Positions 1 through 8,121 of a stretch of 64,000 nucleotides of DNA are shown one piece after another; positions within the stretch are counted from its first letter, which is position 1; every line of letters starts with the position of its first letter. Both the position numbers and the translations under genes were made by a program. The stretch comes from Oceanospirillum sp048270425 (GTDB taxonomy: Bacteria; Pseudomonadota; Gammaproteobacteria; Pseudomonadales; Halomonadaceae). A model generated the notes under the pieces. It was not told the DNA's origin. It made no database searches and saw only the letters and a list, made by a program, of their open reading frames with translations. The stretch lies in the NCBI GenBank assembly GCA_048270425.1, contig JBLWSY010000020.1, forward strand, positions 1-64,000, given 5' to 3'.

Positions 1-76
1 CCTGAGTCCAGTTGAATATCGAACTCAGGCCATGGCAGCCGGATAATAAAGTGTCCAACTTTATGGGGTCACTTCA
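1..76 (+). mobile_element. Right end of an IS3-family insertion sequence (rest lies left of the window)
   Basis: Positions 2-46 encode the last 14 residues of an IS3-type transposase and a stop codon. Just after it, positions 52-76 read as the outer end of an IS3-type terminal inverted repeat: on the complementary strand it begins TGAAGTGACCCC and continues ATAAAGTTGGACA, the TGACCCC...AAGTTGGACA pattern common to IS3-family ends. The tip (CA at 75-76) lies 35 bp from the stop codon of the neighbouring exporter gene, which is not disrupted. The left end and target duplication cannot be seen. Confidence 0.75.
2..46 (+). CDS. IS3-family transposase OrfB, C-terminal end only (partial)
   Basis: The first bases translate as LSPVEYRTQAMAAG followed by TAA at 44-46. 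LSPVEYR is the well-known conserved end of the DDE integrase domain of IS3 transposases, usually preceded by a SLGY motif that would lie outside this window. The protein is cut by the window edge, so whether the element is intact cannot be judged. Confidence 0.75.
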   Translation: MSPVEYRTQAMAAG

Positions 77-111
77 TCAGCGATACCGGCTTTTTGGTTC
101 CCGGAAAAAGA

Positions 112-1224
112 TCAGACAGCGGACTTAGTTTCAACGCCCTCATCACCCTCATCGTCTTCATCACCCTCATAAGTCCCTTCCGGTTCATCATTATCTTTAT
201 AGTAGTCATGAAGATGCCGCAACAAGACCATTACCACAGCAGCAACCGGCAGTGCGATTAAAACGCCCACAAATCCCGCCAGCTGACCACCTGCCATAAT
301 AGCGAAAATAACAGTGACCGGATGCAGACCGATTTTATCCCCCACCAGCAAAGGAGTCAGGGCAAAACTCTCCAGCAACTGCCCCACACCAAATACCATC
401 GCGATCCAAACCAACGGCAACCAGTCGCCAAACTGAAACCAGCCCGCCAGCAAACCTGCACCGATACCAATAATAGCCCCCAGATAAGGAACAATACTGG
501 CTAACCCTGCTATCAGACCGACCAATAAAGCCAGCTTAAGCCCCACCAACCACAGGCCCGTCGCGTAGATCACACTCAGGCAAAGCATTACCAACAGCTG
601 CCCCTTAATGAAAGCCCCTAAAACCTCATCACATTCCGTGGCAAGAGCCTCTGTCCAGGATTGATAGCGGCGAGGAAAAAGATTTAATACCTTCAGTTTC
701 AAATGATCCCAGTCCAGCAACAGGTAAAAAGTAACTACCGGAATAAGACCAATATTCACAACAGCACCAATCAGTGCCATACCGGACTGTCCTACTTCTT
801 TCAGAACAAAACCTGCAATGGAACCAGCTTGCTGCAGATGCCCGGTAATCGCTTTCTGAACTGCATCTAATTCAAAAGAACTCGCTTCAATACCGGTATA
901 CCGCTCCATAAGTGGCATTGCTGTGGACTTAAACCAGTTAACAGCAACAGGAATAAATTCCTGAATTAAGCTCAACTGCCGACCCAGCAAAGGAATAAGG
1001 AACAGGAGAAAAAGGGCAAAAAAGAGCGATAACGAAACAAACACCAAAACAACGGAAAATCTTCGTGATAACCCACGGTCCTCAAGCCAGTCCGCCAGAG
1101 GATCGCCCATATAAGCCAGAAACATCCCCGCAAGGAATGGCATCAAAATCGGTTGCAGAAGATATAAAAAAACAACTGCCGCAACCAACGCAACTGCAAT
1201 AATCCGTTGCTGAATACTACCCAT
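112..1224 (-). CDS. AI-2E family transporter (PerM-type permease)
   Basis: A 370-residue inner-membrane protein with about eight hydrophobic segments, matching the AI-2E/PerM exporter family (small-molecule or ion export; the substrate is not assignable from sequence). The middle segment with DWLPLVW and LTPLLVGDKIGLHPVTVIFA is typical of the family. The C-terminal tail of about 30 residues is strongly acidic (Glu/Asp-rich) and probably cytoplasmic. The ATG at 1224 is chosen over an upstream GTG because AAAGGTG lies about six bases before it. It is followed on the minus strand by an IS3 end. In Pseudomonas the same gene sits between hda and DUF2066-purM, so the IS probably lies at the hda side here. 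Confidence 0.85.
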   Translation of the reverse strand: MGSIQQRIIAVALVAAVVFLYLLQPILMPFLAGMFLAYMGDPLADWLEDRGLSRRFSVVLVFVSLSLFFALFLLFLIPLLGRQLSLIQEFIPVAVNWFKSTAMPLMERYTGIEASSFELDAVQKAITGHLQQAGSIAGFVLKEVGQSGMALIGAVVNIGLIPVVTFYLLLDWDHLKLKVLNLFPRRYQSWTEALATECDEVLGAFIKGQLLVMLCLSVIYATGLWLVGLKLALLVGLIAGLASIVPYLGAIIGIGAGLLAGWFQFGDWLPLVWIAMVFGVGQLLESFALTPLLVGDKIGLHPVTVIFAIMAGGQLAGFVGVLIALPVAAVVMVLLRHLHDYYKDNDEPEGTYEGDEDDEGDEGVETKSAV

Positions 1225-1329
1225 AAAAATCACCTTTCATGACAAGCTCCATCAGCCAATATAACAACCGATCCCATAAAAAAAGCCGATGACGGCACCG
1301 GCTTCACAACACAAACAATCCTGGAACAC

Positions 1330-2391
1330 TCAAGGTCGCCAGAAGAAGCTCTGCTCAACACCTTCAAAACCTGAGTTATCCGGCTCAAGATAGGAATCAA
1401 GTGCTAATACAGAAAGAAACTGCTCGACAGCGCCTTTCAGGGCTACACGATAAGCCACGCCCGTTTCATCAACACGGGCAACCTCAACACGACCAACAAC
1501 CTGAAGACTGTTCAGATAATGATTCAGCTTAGCGTAATCTTCAACGGACTTAAGACCCACCACTTTAAAGGCGTAATCACCAGAACTGGTTCCACTAACA
1601 ACAACGGCATATTTTTCAGCCAGAACCTCAGCCAGAGCATCAACGGATTTGGCAAACAGCTCCCTAACCTCATCCGCCTGCAGCTCTATCGCCTGTCGCT
1701 GACTACCAATCTGCACTAACCAATAAGCGCGCCATCCGGAACCAGAACGATAAAAGCGACCACTGTAAACAGCATCCGACGAGTAACGGACAGACGCCGC
1801 ACTGATCCGATCACTGAACTGCCCCCAAATATCACTCACACTAACCAGCTGTTCATCTTCCAGATCCATCAGTGGCAACAAAATAGGAACACCACGACGC
1901 TTAGCCTCAGCGTCCAAAACCTCCGCCAGCAAGGGGTTATTTTCACTGTTTACCACAAACCGGCCATTAGGCCCCTGGATAGCAAGCCAGACCAAAACAC
2001 TGGGGCGATTGCTTCCCCACACAGAAAGCTGAGCGTCACTCAGGACCTTGATTAAAGATGGTCCGTCAAAACGCATACTCAGCAGGAATGCAGGCTGATC
2101 AGAGCCTGCAGCTTTATCATTTGTCCGATAAGAGAACTGGGCCAGATAGCGCTCAGCCCGATCAAGCAGCGACTGAACAGCGTCATGCTCAAGTGTTCGC
2201 TCATGCCCGGAAACCCGAACCAGCACATCCGCCAGGCCAGCTTTGACGGCAGCAGTCCTCTGCTCAGCAGACTGATCCGAAACCAAACGCTCGCTTTCAA
2301 ATAAACCTTCAATCTGCACAGCCATCGCCGGTAACGATATCAGCAGTCCCAGCCCAACAGCGATCAAGCTGCGAATCCAACCCTTAAACAT
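1330..2391 (-). CDS. DUF2066 domain-containing exported protein
   Basis: A 353-residue protein with an N-terminal signal peptide (MFKGWIRSL, then a hydrophobic stretch ending AMA). It belongs to DUF2066, a family of unknown function almost always found next to purM in gammaproteobacteria; conserved stretches include VRVSGHE near the N-terminus. The ATG at 2391 is preceded by AAAGGGG; the longer reading to 2484 lacks a ribosome site and would bury the signal peptide. It lies divergent to purM and 105 bp upstream of the AI-2E gene on the same strand. Function unknown, likely periplasmic. Confidence 0.8.
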   Translation of the reverse strand: MFKGWIRSLIAVGLGLLISLPAMAVQIEGLFESERLVSDQSAEQRTAAVKAGLADVLVRVSGHERTLEHDAVQSLLDRAERYLAQFSYRTNDKAAGSDQPAFLLSMRFDGPSLIKVLSDAQLSVWGSNRPSVLVWLAIQGPNGRFVVNSENNPLLAEVLDAEAKRRGVPILLPLMDLEDEQLVSVSDIWGQFSDRISAASVRYSSDAVYSGRFYRSGSGWRAYWLVQIGSQRQAIELQADEVRELFAKSVDALAEVLAEKYAVVVSGTSSGDYAFKVVGLKSVEDYAKLNHYLNSLQVVGRVEVARVDETGVAYRVALKGAVEQFLSVLALDSYLEPDNSGFEGVEQSFFWRP

Positions 2392-2559
2392 GCAAACCCC
2401 TTTTAACTTGGCACTCCGGTTGGGGAACATTCTACCCGAAGCAGACCAACAGCACAGCCCGGAGCAAAAAAGAATCAGAGTCATTCATTCGGCAGAGCGA
2501 GATAAAAGAACAGCAACGATACAGACCGGCAAAAAAAAGGCCGCTTTTCCTAAAGGCGA

Positions 2560-2588
2560 GTGACCCTTGCGATGAGGTAGGGTACAAT
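2560..2588 (+). promoter_or_regulatory. Candidate sigma-70 promoter of purM
   Basis: GTGACC (2560-2565) and TACAAT (2583-2588) are separated by 17 bp and lie 40 bp before the purM start. The -10 matches the consensus in five of six positions, the -35 in four. No PurR-type operator was found in the 144 bp between the divergent genes. Confidence 0.4.
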
Positions 2589-2628
2589 CCCGCGCTGATT
2601 ATCCTATAGCGATTCCACAGGATCCTTC

Positions 2629-3684
2629 ATGAGCACCGACACGCAAAAATCGATTAGTTATAAAGACGCTGGCGTTGATATCGACGCGGGCAACGCCCTG
2701 GTTGAACGTATAAAAGGTACAGCCAAACGCACACGCCGCCCTGAAGTACTGGGCGGACTGGGTGGCTTTGGCGCACTTTGCGAACTGCCAAGCCGCTACC
2801 GCGAGCCTGTTCTGGTTTCCGGAACCGACGGTGTAGGCACCAAACTACGTCTGGCGATGGACCTGAATAAACACGACACCATCGGTATTGATCTGGTTGC
2901 TATGTGTGTGAATGATCTGGTGGTTTGCGGCGCAGAGCCTCTGTTCTTCCTGGATTACTACGCAACGGGCAAACTGAACGTCGATATTGCAGCAGACGTT
3001 GTAAACGGCATCGGTGAAGGCTGCCTGCAGGCAGGTGCAGCTCTGGTTGGCGGTGAAACCGCCGAAATGCCAGGCATGTACGAAGGCGAAGATTACGATC
3101 TGGCCGGTTTCTGCGTGGGTGTTGCTGAAAAGAGCGAAGTGATCGACGGCTCTAAAGTTAAACCGGGTCAGGCACTGATCGGTCTGGCGTCCAGCGGCCC
3201 TCACTCCAATGGTTACTCTCTGATCCGCAAGATCATTGAAGTCACCAATGCCGACCTGAATGAAGAAGTTGACGGCCAGCCTCTGGCAGACGCCCTGATG
3301 GCTCCGACCCGCATCTACGTGAAGCCGGTTCTGAAGCTGATCGAAACCCTGCCTGTTCATGCAATCTCTCACATTACCGGTGGCGGCCTGCAGGAAAACC
3401 TGCCGCGCGTACTGCCCGAAAACGCAAAAGCCGTTGTTGATCTGAACAGCTGGCAGCGCCCGGAAGTGTTCAACTGGCTGCAGCGTGGCGGCAATGTTGA
3501 CGAGTACGAGATGTACCGCACCCTGAACTGCGGCGTTGGTATGATCATCGTGGTTGATCAGGAACAAGCTCAGGCAGCCATCGACTTGCTGAATGCTGAA
3601 GGCGAAAAAGCATGGCAGATCGGCCACATTGCCGAAGCCTCTTCCGACGAAGAACAGGTAGAACTGCAGGGCCTTAAAAAGTAA
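2629..3684 (+). CDS. purM: Phosphoribosylformylglycinamidine cyclo-ligase (AIR synthetase)
   Basis: Cytoplasmic enzyme of de novo purine synthesis converting FGAM and ATP to AIR. The 351-residue length is normal. The family signatures are present: SYKDAGVDIDAGN at the start, SGTDGVGTKL (ATP/substrate loop), GGETAEMPGMY, SSGPHSNGYSL and HITGGGLQENLPRVLP. Its stop overlaps the purN start (TAATG), so the two are translationally coupled. Confidence 0.97.
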   Translation: MSTDTQKSISYKDAGVDIDAGNALVERIKGTAKRTRRPEVLGGLGGFGALCELPSRYREPVLVSGTDGVGTKLRLAMDLNKHDTIGIDLVAMCVNDLVVCGAEPLFFLDYYATGKLNVDIAADVVNGIGEGCLQAGAALVGGETAEMPGMYEGEDYDLAGFCVGVAEKSEVIDGSKVKPGQALIGLASSGPHSNGYSLIRKIIEVTNADLNEEVDGQPLADALMAPTRIYVKPVLKLIETLPVHAISHITGGGLQENLPRVLPENAKAVVDLNSWQRPEVFNWLQRGGNVDEYEMYRTLNCGVGMIIVVDQEQAQAAIDLLNAEGEKAWQIGHIAEASSDEEQVELQGLKK

Positions 3685-4343
3685 TGTCCGGCTCAATCGT
3701 TATCCTGATCTCAGGTAGTGGCAGCAACATGCAGGCGATCATCGACGCTGTAGACAGCGGCGAGATCCCTGGCCACATCAGTGCGGTTATCAGTAACCGC
3801 CCTGATGCGTTTGGTCTGGAGCGCGCTCAGGCTGCGGGCATACTAACCGAAGTTGTTGATCACACCGAATTCAAAAGTCGCGAAATTTTCGACCTGAACC
3901 TGATCCGAAAGATTGATGAGTTTGAACCCGACCTGGTCATTCTGGCGGGCTTTATGCGCATCCTTACTCCGGATTTTGTTCGTCGCTACAGCGGCAAACT
4001 GATCAACATTCACCCCTCACTTCTGCCAAAGTACCAAGGGCTTCACACCCACAGACGTGCCATTGAGGCCGGTGATTCCGAGCATGGTGCCAGCGTGCAC
4101 TTTGTCACCGAAGAACTGGATGGCGGCCCCGCCTTTATTCAGGCATCCGTGCCGGTTAAAGAAGGTGACACACCTGAACTATTGGCCAAGCGGGTTCTGA
4201 TTCAGGAACATAAGATCTTCCCGATTGCAGTAAAGTGGTTTATGGAAGGTCGCGTTCAACTGGAAAACGGCATTCCACATATGGATGGCGTATCCTTAGA
4301 GGGCAGAATCCCTCGCCTGCAATCAGAACCATCAGAAGAGTAA
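3684..4343 (+). CDS. purN: Phosphoribosylglycinamide formyltransferase (GAR transformylase)
   Basis: Transfers a formyl group from 10-formyl-THF to GAR in purine synthesis. 219 residues. The start ISGSGSNMQAI binds the phosphate; catalytic N108, H110 (INIHPSLLPKYQG) and D146 (EELDGGPA) match the E. coli triad N106/H108/D144. Starts at the ATG overlapping the purM stop, the usual purMN order. Confidence 0.97.
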   Translation: MSGSIVILISGSGSNMQAIIDAVDSGEIPGHISAVISNRPDAFGLERAQAAGILTEVVDHTEFKSREIFDLNLIRKIDEFEPDLVILAGFMRILTPDFVRRYSGKLINIHPSLLPKYQGLHTHRRAIEAGDSEHGASVHFVTEELDGGPAFIQASVPVKEGDTPELLAKRVLIQEHKIFPIAVKWFMEGRVQLENGIPHMDGVSLEGRIPRLQSEPSEE

Positions 4344-4406
4344 GCTCTGAAAACAAAGAGCATATTCTGAAATCAGTGAAACATAATGCACCAAAGGAGG
4401 CGTGCA

Positions 4407-5132
4407 ATGCTGAAATGGATACTACTTTTAACCCTAGGGCTATTTGCAGTTCCCAGCTTCGCGCTTCCGCCCCTTAAGCCCTATCAGGCCACCTATAAAA
4501 CCACATACGAGCTTGGCTTCAGCATCGATGTAGAAGCCAAACGCACGCTATCCCAACAGAGTAACGGCCAATGGGTGCTCGATTTCCGGGCTAAAAACTG
4601 GTTTGCACGCATCCAGCAAACCAGCACCTTCCTGCTTGACCCTGATCACCAGTTAAAACCTCTGCTTTATCGCCGCTACCAAAAGGTTTTTGGAAAGAGC
4701 GAAGAGCAGAAAGTGATCTTTCACTGGGATCAGCAAAGAGTCACCAATGATATTGATAACAAACCCTGGAAGATGGATATCCCTGTTAACGCTCAGGACC
4801 TGCTCAGTTATCAGCTCAAGCTTCGTTACGACCTGATGCAAAACCCGGAACAAAAGAAGTTTCAGTATCCGGTTGCTGATGGCGGAAAAATAAAATATTT
4901 CACCTTCCGGGTTGTTGGTGAGGAGATTCTGAAAACCCCTATGGGTCGCCTTAACACTATCAAACTGGAAAGCCTGCGCCACTCCAAAATGGATGTCGAA
5001 CATATTGTCTGGCTGGCGAAAGACTGGGATAACTTACTGGTGCGCATCGAGCCCGTTCGTAACCGCGATGATGAAGAGCCCGTTGTTCTGGTCAAAGCCA
5101 CACTGGCGGGCAAAAAGGTAAAAGGCCTTTGA
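4407..5132 (+). CDS. DUF3108 domain-containing exported protein
   Basis: 241 residues with a clear signal peptide (MLKWILLLTLGLFAVPSFA, cut before LPP). The rest is a beta-rich periplasmic domain of the DUF3108 family (YQATYKTTYELG..., later GEEILKTPMGRLNTIKLE), which commonly follows purN in Pseudomonas and relatives; function unknown. ATG 4407 has an ideal AAAGGAGG site, while an in-frame ATG at 4386 has none and would add charged residues before the signal peptide. It is 63 bp after purN and likely in the same transcript. Confidence 0.85.
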   Translation: MLKWILLLTLGLFAVPSFALPPLKPYQATYKTTYELGFSIDVEAKRTLSQQSNGQWVLDFRAKNWFARIQQTSTFLLDPDHQLKPLLYRRYQKVFGKSEEQKVIFHWDQQRVTNDIDNKPWKMDIPVNAQDLLSYQLKLRYDLMQNPEQKKFQYPVADGGKIKYFTFRVVGEEILKTPMGRLNTIKLESLRHSKMDVEHIVWLAKDWDNLLVRIEPVRNRDDEEPVVLVKATLAGKKVKGL

Positions 5133-5310
5133 GACAGACTTTCAGACCGTGATAAGCGCTTAAGCTAAAATAACGCTGGAACAAGACTATCGTTCGCGTC
5201 TCTTCCAACCGTTTTCCCGTAAAAAACAAAGTTACAGGATCAGCCTCACTAGAAATATTTGCAGGGTATCGCACATCAAAACTAACAGGTATATGCCCTC
5301 TTCCGGGCAC

Positions 5311-5339
5311 AAAAAAAGCACCTTAAAGGTGCTTTTTTT
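5311..5339. terminator. Bidirectional Rho-independent terminator between the purMN operon and dcd
   Basis: Inverted repeat AAAAAAAGCACCT / AGGTGCTTTTTTT with a short loop, lying between convergent genes, so a U-run is formed on either strand. The remaining 5133-5310 stretch shows no supported gene. Confidence 0.9.
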
Positions 5340-5353
5340 GCGCCTAATCGCAA

Positions 5354-5920
5354 TCAGGTCTTAGGCAACGTCACGCCCGTTTGCCCCTGATATTTACCGC
5401 CGCGATCTTTGTAAGAGGTCTCACACACCTCATCGGATTCAAAGAACAACATCTGAGCAACACCTTCATTGGCATAGATCTTCGCCGGAAGGTTAGTTGT
5501 GTTTGAGAATTCCAGTGTTACGTGGCCTTCCCACTCAGGCTCCAGCGGCGTTACGTTTACGATAATACCGCAGCGGGCATAGGTGGACTTACCCAGACAA
5601 ACCGTCAGCACATTACGGGGAATGCGGAAATACTCAACGGTACGCGCCAAAGCAAAAGAGTTCGGCGGAATAATACAAACATCACTTTTGATATCAACAA
5701 AGCTGTTTTCGTCGAAGTTTTTCGGATCAACCGTCGCAGAGTGAATATTGGTAAATACCTTAAACTCATCCGCACAACGCACGTCGTAGCCATAGCTGGA
5801 GGTGCCGAAAGAGATCACACGCTGACCATCAACATAACGTACCTGCTCAGACTCAAACGGTTCGATCATAGCGTCAGATTCTGCCATGCGGCGAATCCAC
5901 TTATCAGACTTAATGGCCAT
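5354..5920 (-). CDS. dcd: dCTP deaminase
   Basis: Deaminates dCTP to dUTP, the main source of dUMP for thymidylate synthesis. 188 residues. Contains the substrate loop KSTYARCG (R116) and VTLEFSN with the catalytic Glu137 (E138 in E. coli). The start MAIKSDKWIRRMA at 5920 matches the family start and has TAGGAAG upstream; the longer reading to 6022 has no support. Confidence 0.96.
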   Translation of the reverse strand: MAIKSDKWIRRMAESDAMIEPFESEQVRYVDGQRVISFGTSSYGYDVRCADEFKVFTNIHSATVDPKNFDENSFVDIKSDVCIIPPNSFALARTVEYFRIPRNVLTVCLGKSTYARCGIIVNVTPLEPEWEGHVTLEFSNTTNLPAKIYANEGVAQMLFFESDEVCETSYKDRGGKYQGQTGVTLPKT

Positions 5921-6130
5921 AAACTTCCTACGTGTTAGATTGAAAAAAGCGTTTGAATGATACAGGGTTGAATGCCAATGCAAAAGCATCAAGTATCTGG
6001 CTTCCCGTATCAGAACAGCCACCTACACTCTAGCGGGCGTAGCGCACTGGATTCAAGCCAGCTTACGGAACTGAAACAAAAAGTACCGCTCACACTATCG
6101 ACGACTATTACTGCGACACAAGGATTCATC

Positions 6131-6745
6131 ATGCGTATCGATTTTGACACCCTAAGCCCGAATCAGGCTTACCATCTGATGACTCAAACCATTATTCCCC
6201 GCCCGGTAGCCTGGGTACTGACCGCCAACGAAACCTCCGGCTACAATCTGGCACCTTTTTCCTTCTTCAACGCCATCTGCAGCAATCCACCACTGGTGAT
6301 GTTTTCTGCCGGTAAAAAGCCGGATGGCACCCTGAAAGATACCCGACACAATTTGGGTCAAAGCAAACAACTGGTGATCCACATCCCTTCTGTTGATCAG
6401 GCAGAAGAAGTGACTGAAACCGCACGCACACTGGACTACGGCGATTCCGAGCTTTATAAAATCCGTCATCCACTGGTCAATGAACCGGGATGGGATCTGC
6501 CTCGCCTCGAAAACGCACCGGTTGCCATGTTGGCAGAACTGAGCGATCTGCATGAAGTCGGCCCCAACAAACAGGCGATCTTCTACTGCGAGATTAAAGC
6601 GCTGTATGTAAGAGATGATCTGGTGGAAAAAGATGCTAAAGGCCGCACCCGAATCGATGCCTCTAAAATGCAACCTCTGGCACGGCTGGGCGGTGGTGAA
6701 TACGCCACTTTCGGGGAAGTCTTTAAACTGGATCGCCCAGCCTAA
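6131..6745 (+). CDS. Flavin reductase family protein (FMN-binding split barrel)
   Basis: 204 residues with the flavin-reductase-like split-barrel pattern: NLAPFSFFNAICSNPPLVMFSAG (FMN phosphate region) and the RPVAWVLT beta strand. Such proteins bind FMN and act as flavin reductases or related oxidoreductases in the cytoplasm; the substrate cannot be named. ATG 6131 follows AAGGATTCATC; a longer in-frame reading from 5972 overlaps dcd and lacks a ribosome site. Divergent from dcd. Confidence 0.8.
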   Translation: MRIDFDTLSPNQAYHLMTQTIIPRPVAWVLTANETSGYNLAPFSFFNAICSNPPLVMFSAGKKPDGTLKDTRHNLGQSKQLVIHIPSVDQAEEVTETARTLDYGDSELYKIRHPLVNEPGWDLPRLENAPVAMLAELSDLHEVGPNKQAIFYCEIKALYVRDDLVEKDAKGRTRIDASKMQPLARLGGGEYATFGEVFKLDRPA

Positions 6746-6757
6746 GACTCTCATCTG

Positions 6758-6850
6758 CACATAAAAACCAGCTGCACATAAAAACCAGCTGCACATAAAA
6801 ACCAGCTGCGCATATAAAAACCAGCTGCGCATATAAAAACGGGGCAGCTG
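6758..6850. repeat. Short tandem repeat, five units of 17-23 bp
   Basis: Three perfect 17-bp copies of CACATAAAAACCAGCTG (6758-6774, 6775-6791, 6792-6808), a 19-bp variant CGCATATAAAAACCAGCTG (6809-6827) and a degenerate fifth copy running into the terminator stem. It lies 12 bp after a stop codon and is non-coding in the annotated frames. Confidence 0.9.
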
Positions 6851-6880
6851 AATCGACTTCAGCTGCCCCGTTTCTCTTTT
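6840..6880. terminator. Bidirectional terminator between flavin reductase and mrp
   Basis: Perfect 13-bp stem (6840-6852 with 6858-6870, loop TCGAC) of CGGGGCAGCTGAA, followed by TTTCTCTTTT on the plus strand and by GTTTTTATAT on the minus strand. Confidence 0.9.
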
Positions 6881-6933
6881 ATCGTATTAAGACTCAGATA
6901 TCGCATTACGATTCAGAGCCTTAACCGATCAGA

Positions 6934-7737
6934 TCACTCACCAAAGGTGATGGTCGGTACTTCCTGCTCCGCCTTCTCAAGCTGAACAATCACATTGTCT
7001 GCAATATCAGAGAAGAAGCCGGCAATCGCACCCTCAGGCTCAGCCACAACAGATGGCTTACCGCTGTCTGCCTGCTCACGAATGGTTGAGGTCAGCGGCA
7101 GCTGGCCCAGAAGGACAGTATCGTATTCTTTTGCGATGCGATCACCACCGCCTTCACCAAATACCGGCTCCGTGTGACCACATTCGCTACAGGTGTGCAG
7201 GCTCATGTTCTCCACCACACCCAGCACAGGAATCTTCACTTTGCGGAACATCTCGACGCCTTTTTTGGCATCCAGCAGCGCAATATCCTGCGGCGTGGTA
7301 ACGATAACCGCGCCACTGACCTGAACCTTCTGTGCCAGTGTCAGCTGAATATCACCGGTACCCGGCGGCATATCGATAAACAGATAATCCAGCTCAGGCC
7401 AGTCGGTCTGAGTCAGCATCTGCTGGAAAGCACCACTCACCATAGGCCCACGCCATACCATAGGCGTCTTCTCGGTAACCAGATACGCCATCGACATGGT
7501 GTACAGGCCCAGAGCTTCAATCGGACCAAAGTTATTGCCATGGGTCGTCTGAGGGCGAACGCCATCGGCCACACCCAGCATCAGCGCCTGACTCGGACCG
7601 TAAACGTCGGCATCCAAAAGACCGACTTTAAAACCTTTAGCCGCCATCGCCAGCGCAAGGTTCGCGGTAACCGTAGATTTACCAACACCACCCTTACCGG
7701 ATGCCACCGCAATAATTTTTTTCACATTTTCCAGCAT
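6934..7737 (-). CDS. apbC: Mrp/NBP35-family iron-sulfur carrier ATPase (ApbC)
   Basis: A P-loop ATPase that carries and delivers Fe-S clusters. 267 residues. It has the deviant Walker A GKGGVGKST (14-22), the A'-type DVYGPSQ, PPGTGD, and the CxxC pair C183/C186 (HTCSECGH) that holds the bridging cluster. It lacks the roughly 90-residue N-terminal DUF59 domain found in E. coli Mrp, so it is a short form. Start ATG 7737 has AGAGGTC upstream. Divergent from metG, the usual gammaproteobacterial arrangement. Confidence 0.93.
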   Translation of the reverse strand: MLENVKKIIAVASGKGGVGKSTVTANLALAMAAKGFKVGLLDADVYGPSQALMLGVADGVRPQTTHGNNFGPIEALGLYTMSMAYLVTEKTPMVWRGPMVSGAFQQMLTQTDWPELDYLFIDMPPGTGDIQLTLAQKVQVSGAVIVTTPQDIALLDAKKGVEMFRKVKIPVLGVVENMSLHTCSECGHTEPVFGEGGGDRIAKEYDTVLLGQLPLTSTIREQADSGKPSVVAEPEGAIAGFFSDIADNVIVQLEKAEQEVPTITFGE

Positions 7738-8121
7738 AGCGACCTCTGAATCTGAATCTGTTATGAGAAAGCCTGAACCTTAGAACTCAGGATCTGGCTC
7801 AGATCGCAAACCTTTGTTAAAAACAAGGTGTTAGATCTCGTATTAAGAATTCCTTTTAGCTTACCACAGGCAATAACCCAGTACAGCAGTTGGTTAATAG
7901 ACCAGAATTTTTACTCAGGAAAAATCTTTACTGCGTTTTCGCCCTCAAAAAGCAATACAGAGATGAAAATTGTCCTCTCAGTCGCTATAGTAACCGGATT
8001 ATATTTTCACTGGCTGCCCGGCCTGTCTAAGCCTGATCTTTGACAACAAAAGAAAGCATCAGCCACAGATTTTAAGAAGGCAAGCCCTATCCCGTTCAAC
8101 ACAGAAGCGTAAAGAGACACC
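7738..8121. other. 384-bp divergent intergenic region between apbC and metG
   Basis: Presumably carries promoters of both genes. No convincing sigma-70 pair, structured RNA or conserved gene was found; a 71-codon open frame at 7828-8043 has no ribosome site and unremarkable composition. Confidence 0.5.

Noticed and set aside
2845..3696. 283-codon open frame opposite purM
   Set aside because: Antisense shadow; amino-acid composition is unlike a real protein and no start signal is present.
5092..5310. 72-codon minus-strand frame after the DUF3108 gene
   Set aside because: It overlaps a coding gene end, lacks a ribosome site, and lies before a terminator between convergent genes.
7828..8043. 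71-codon frame in the apbC-metG gap
   Set aside because: No ribosome site, no family, and the gap is expected to hold the two divergent promoters.
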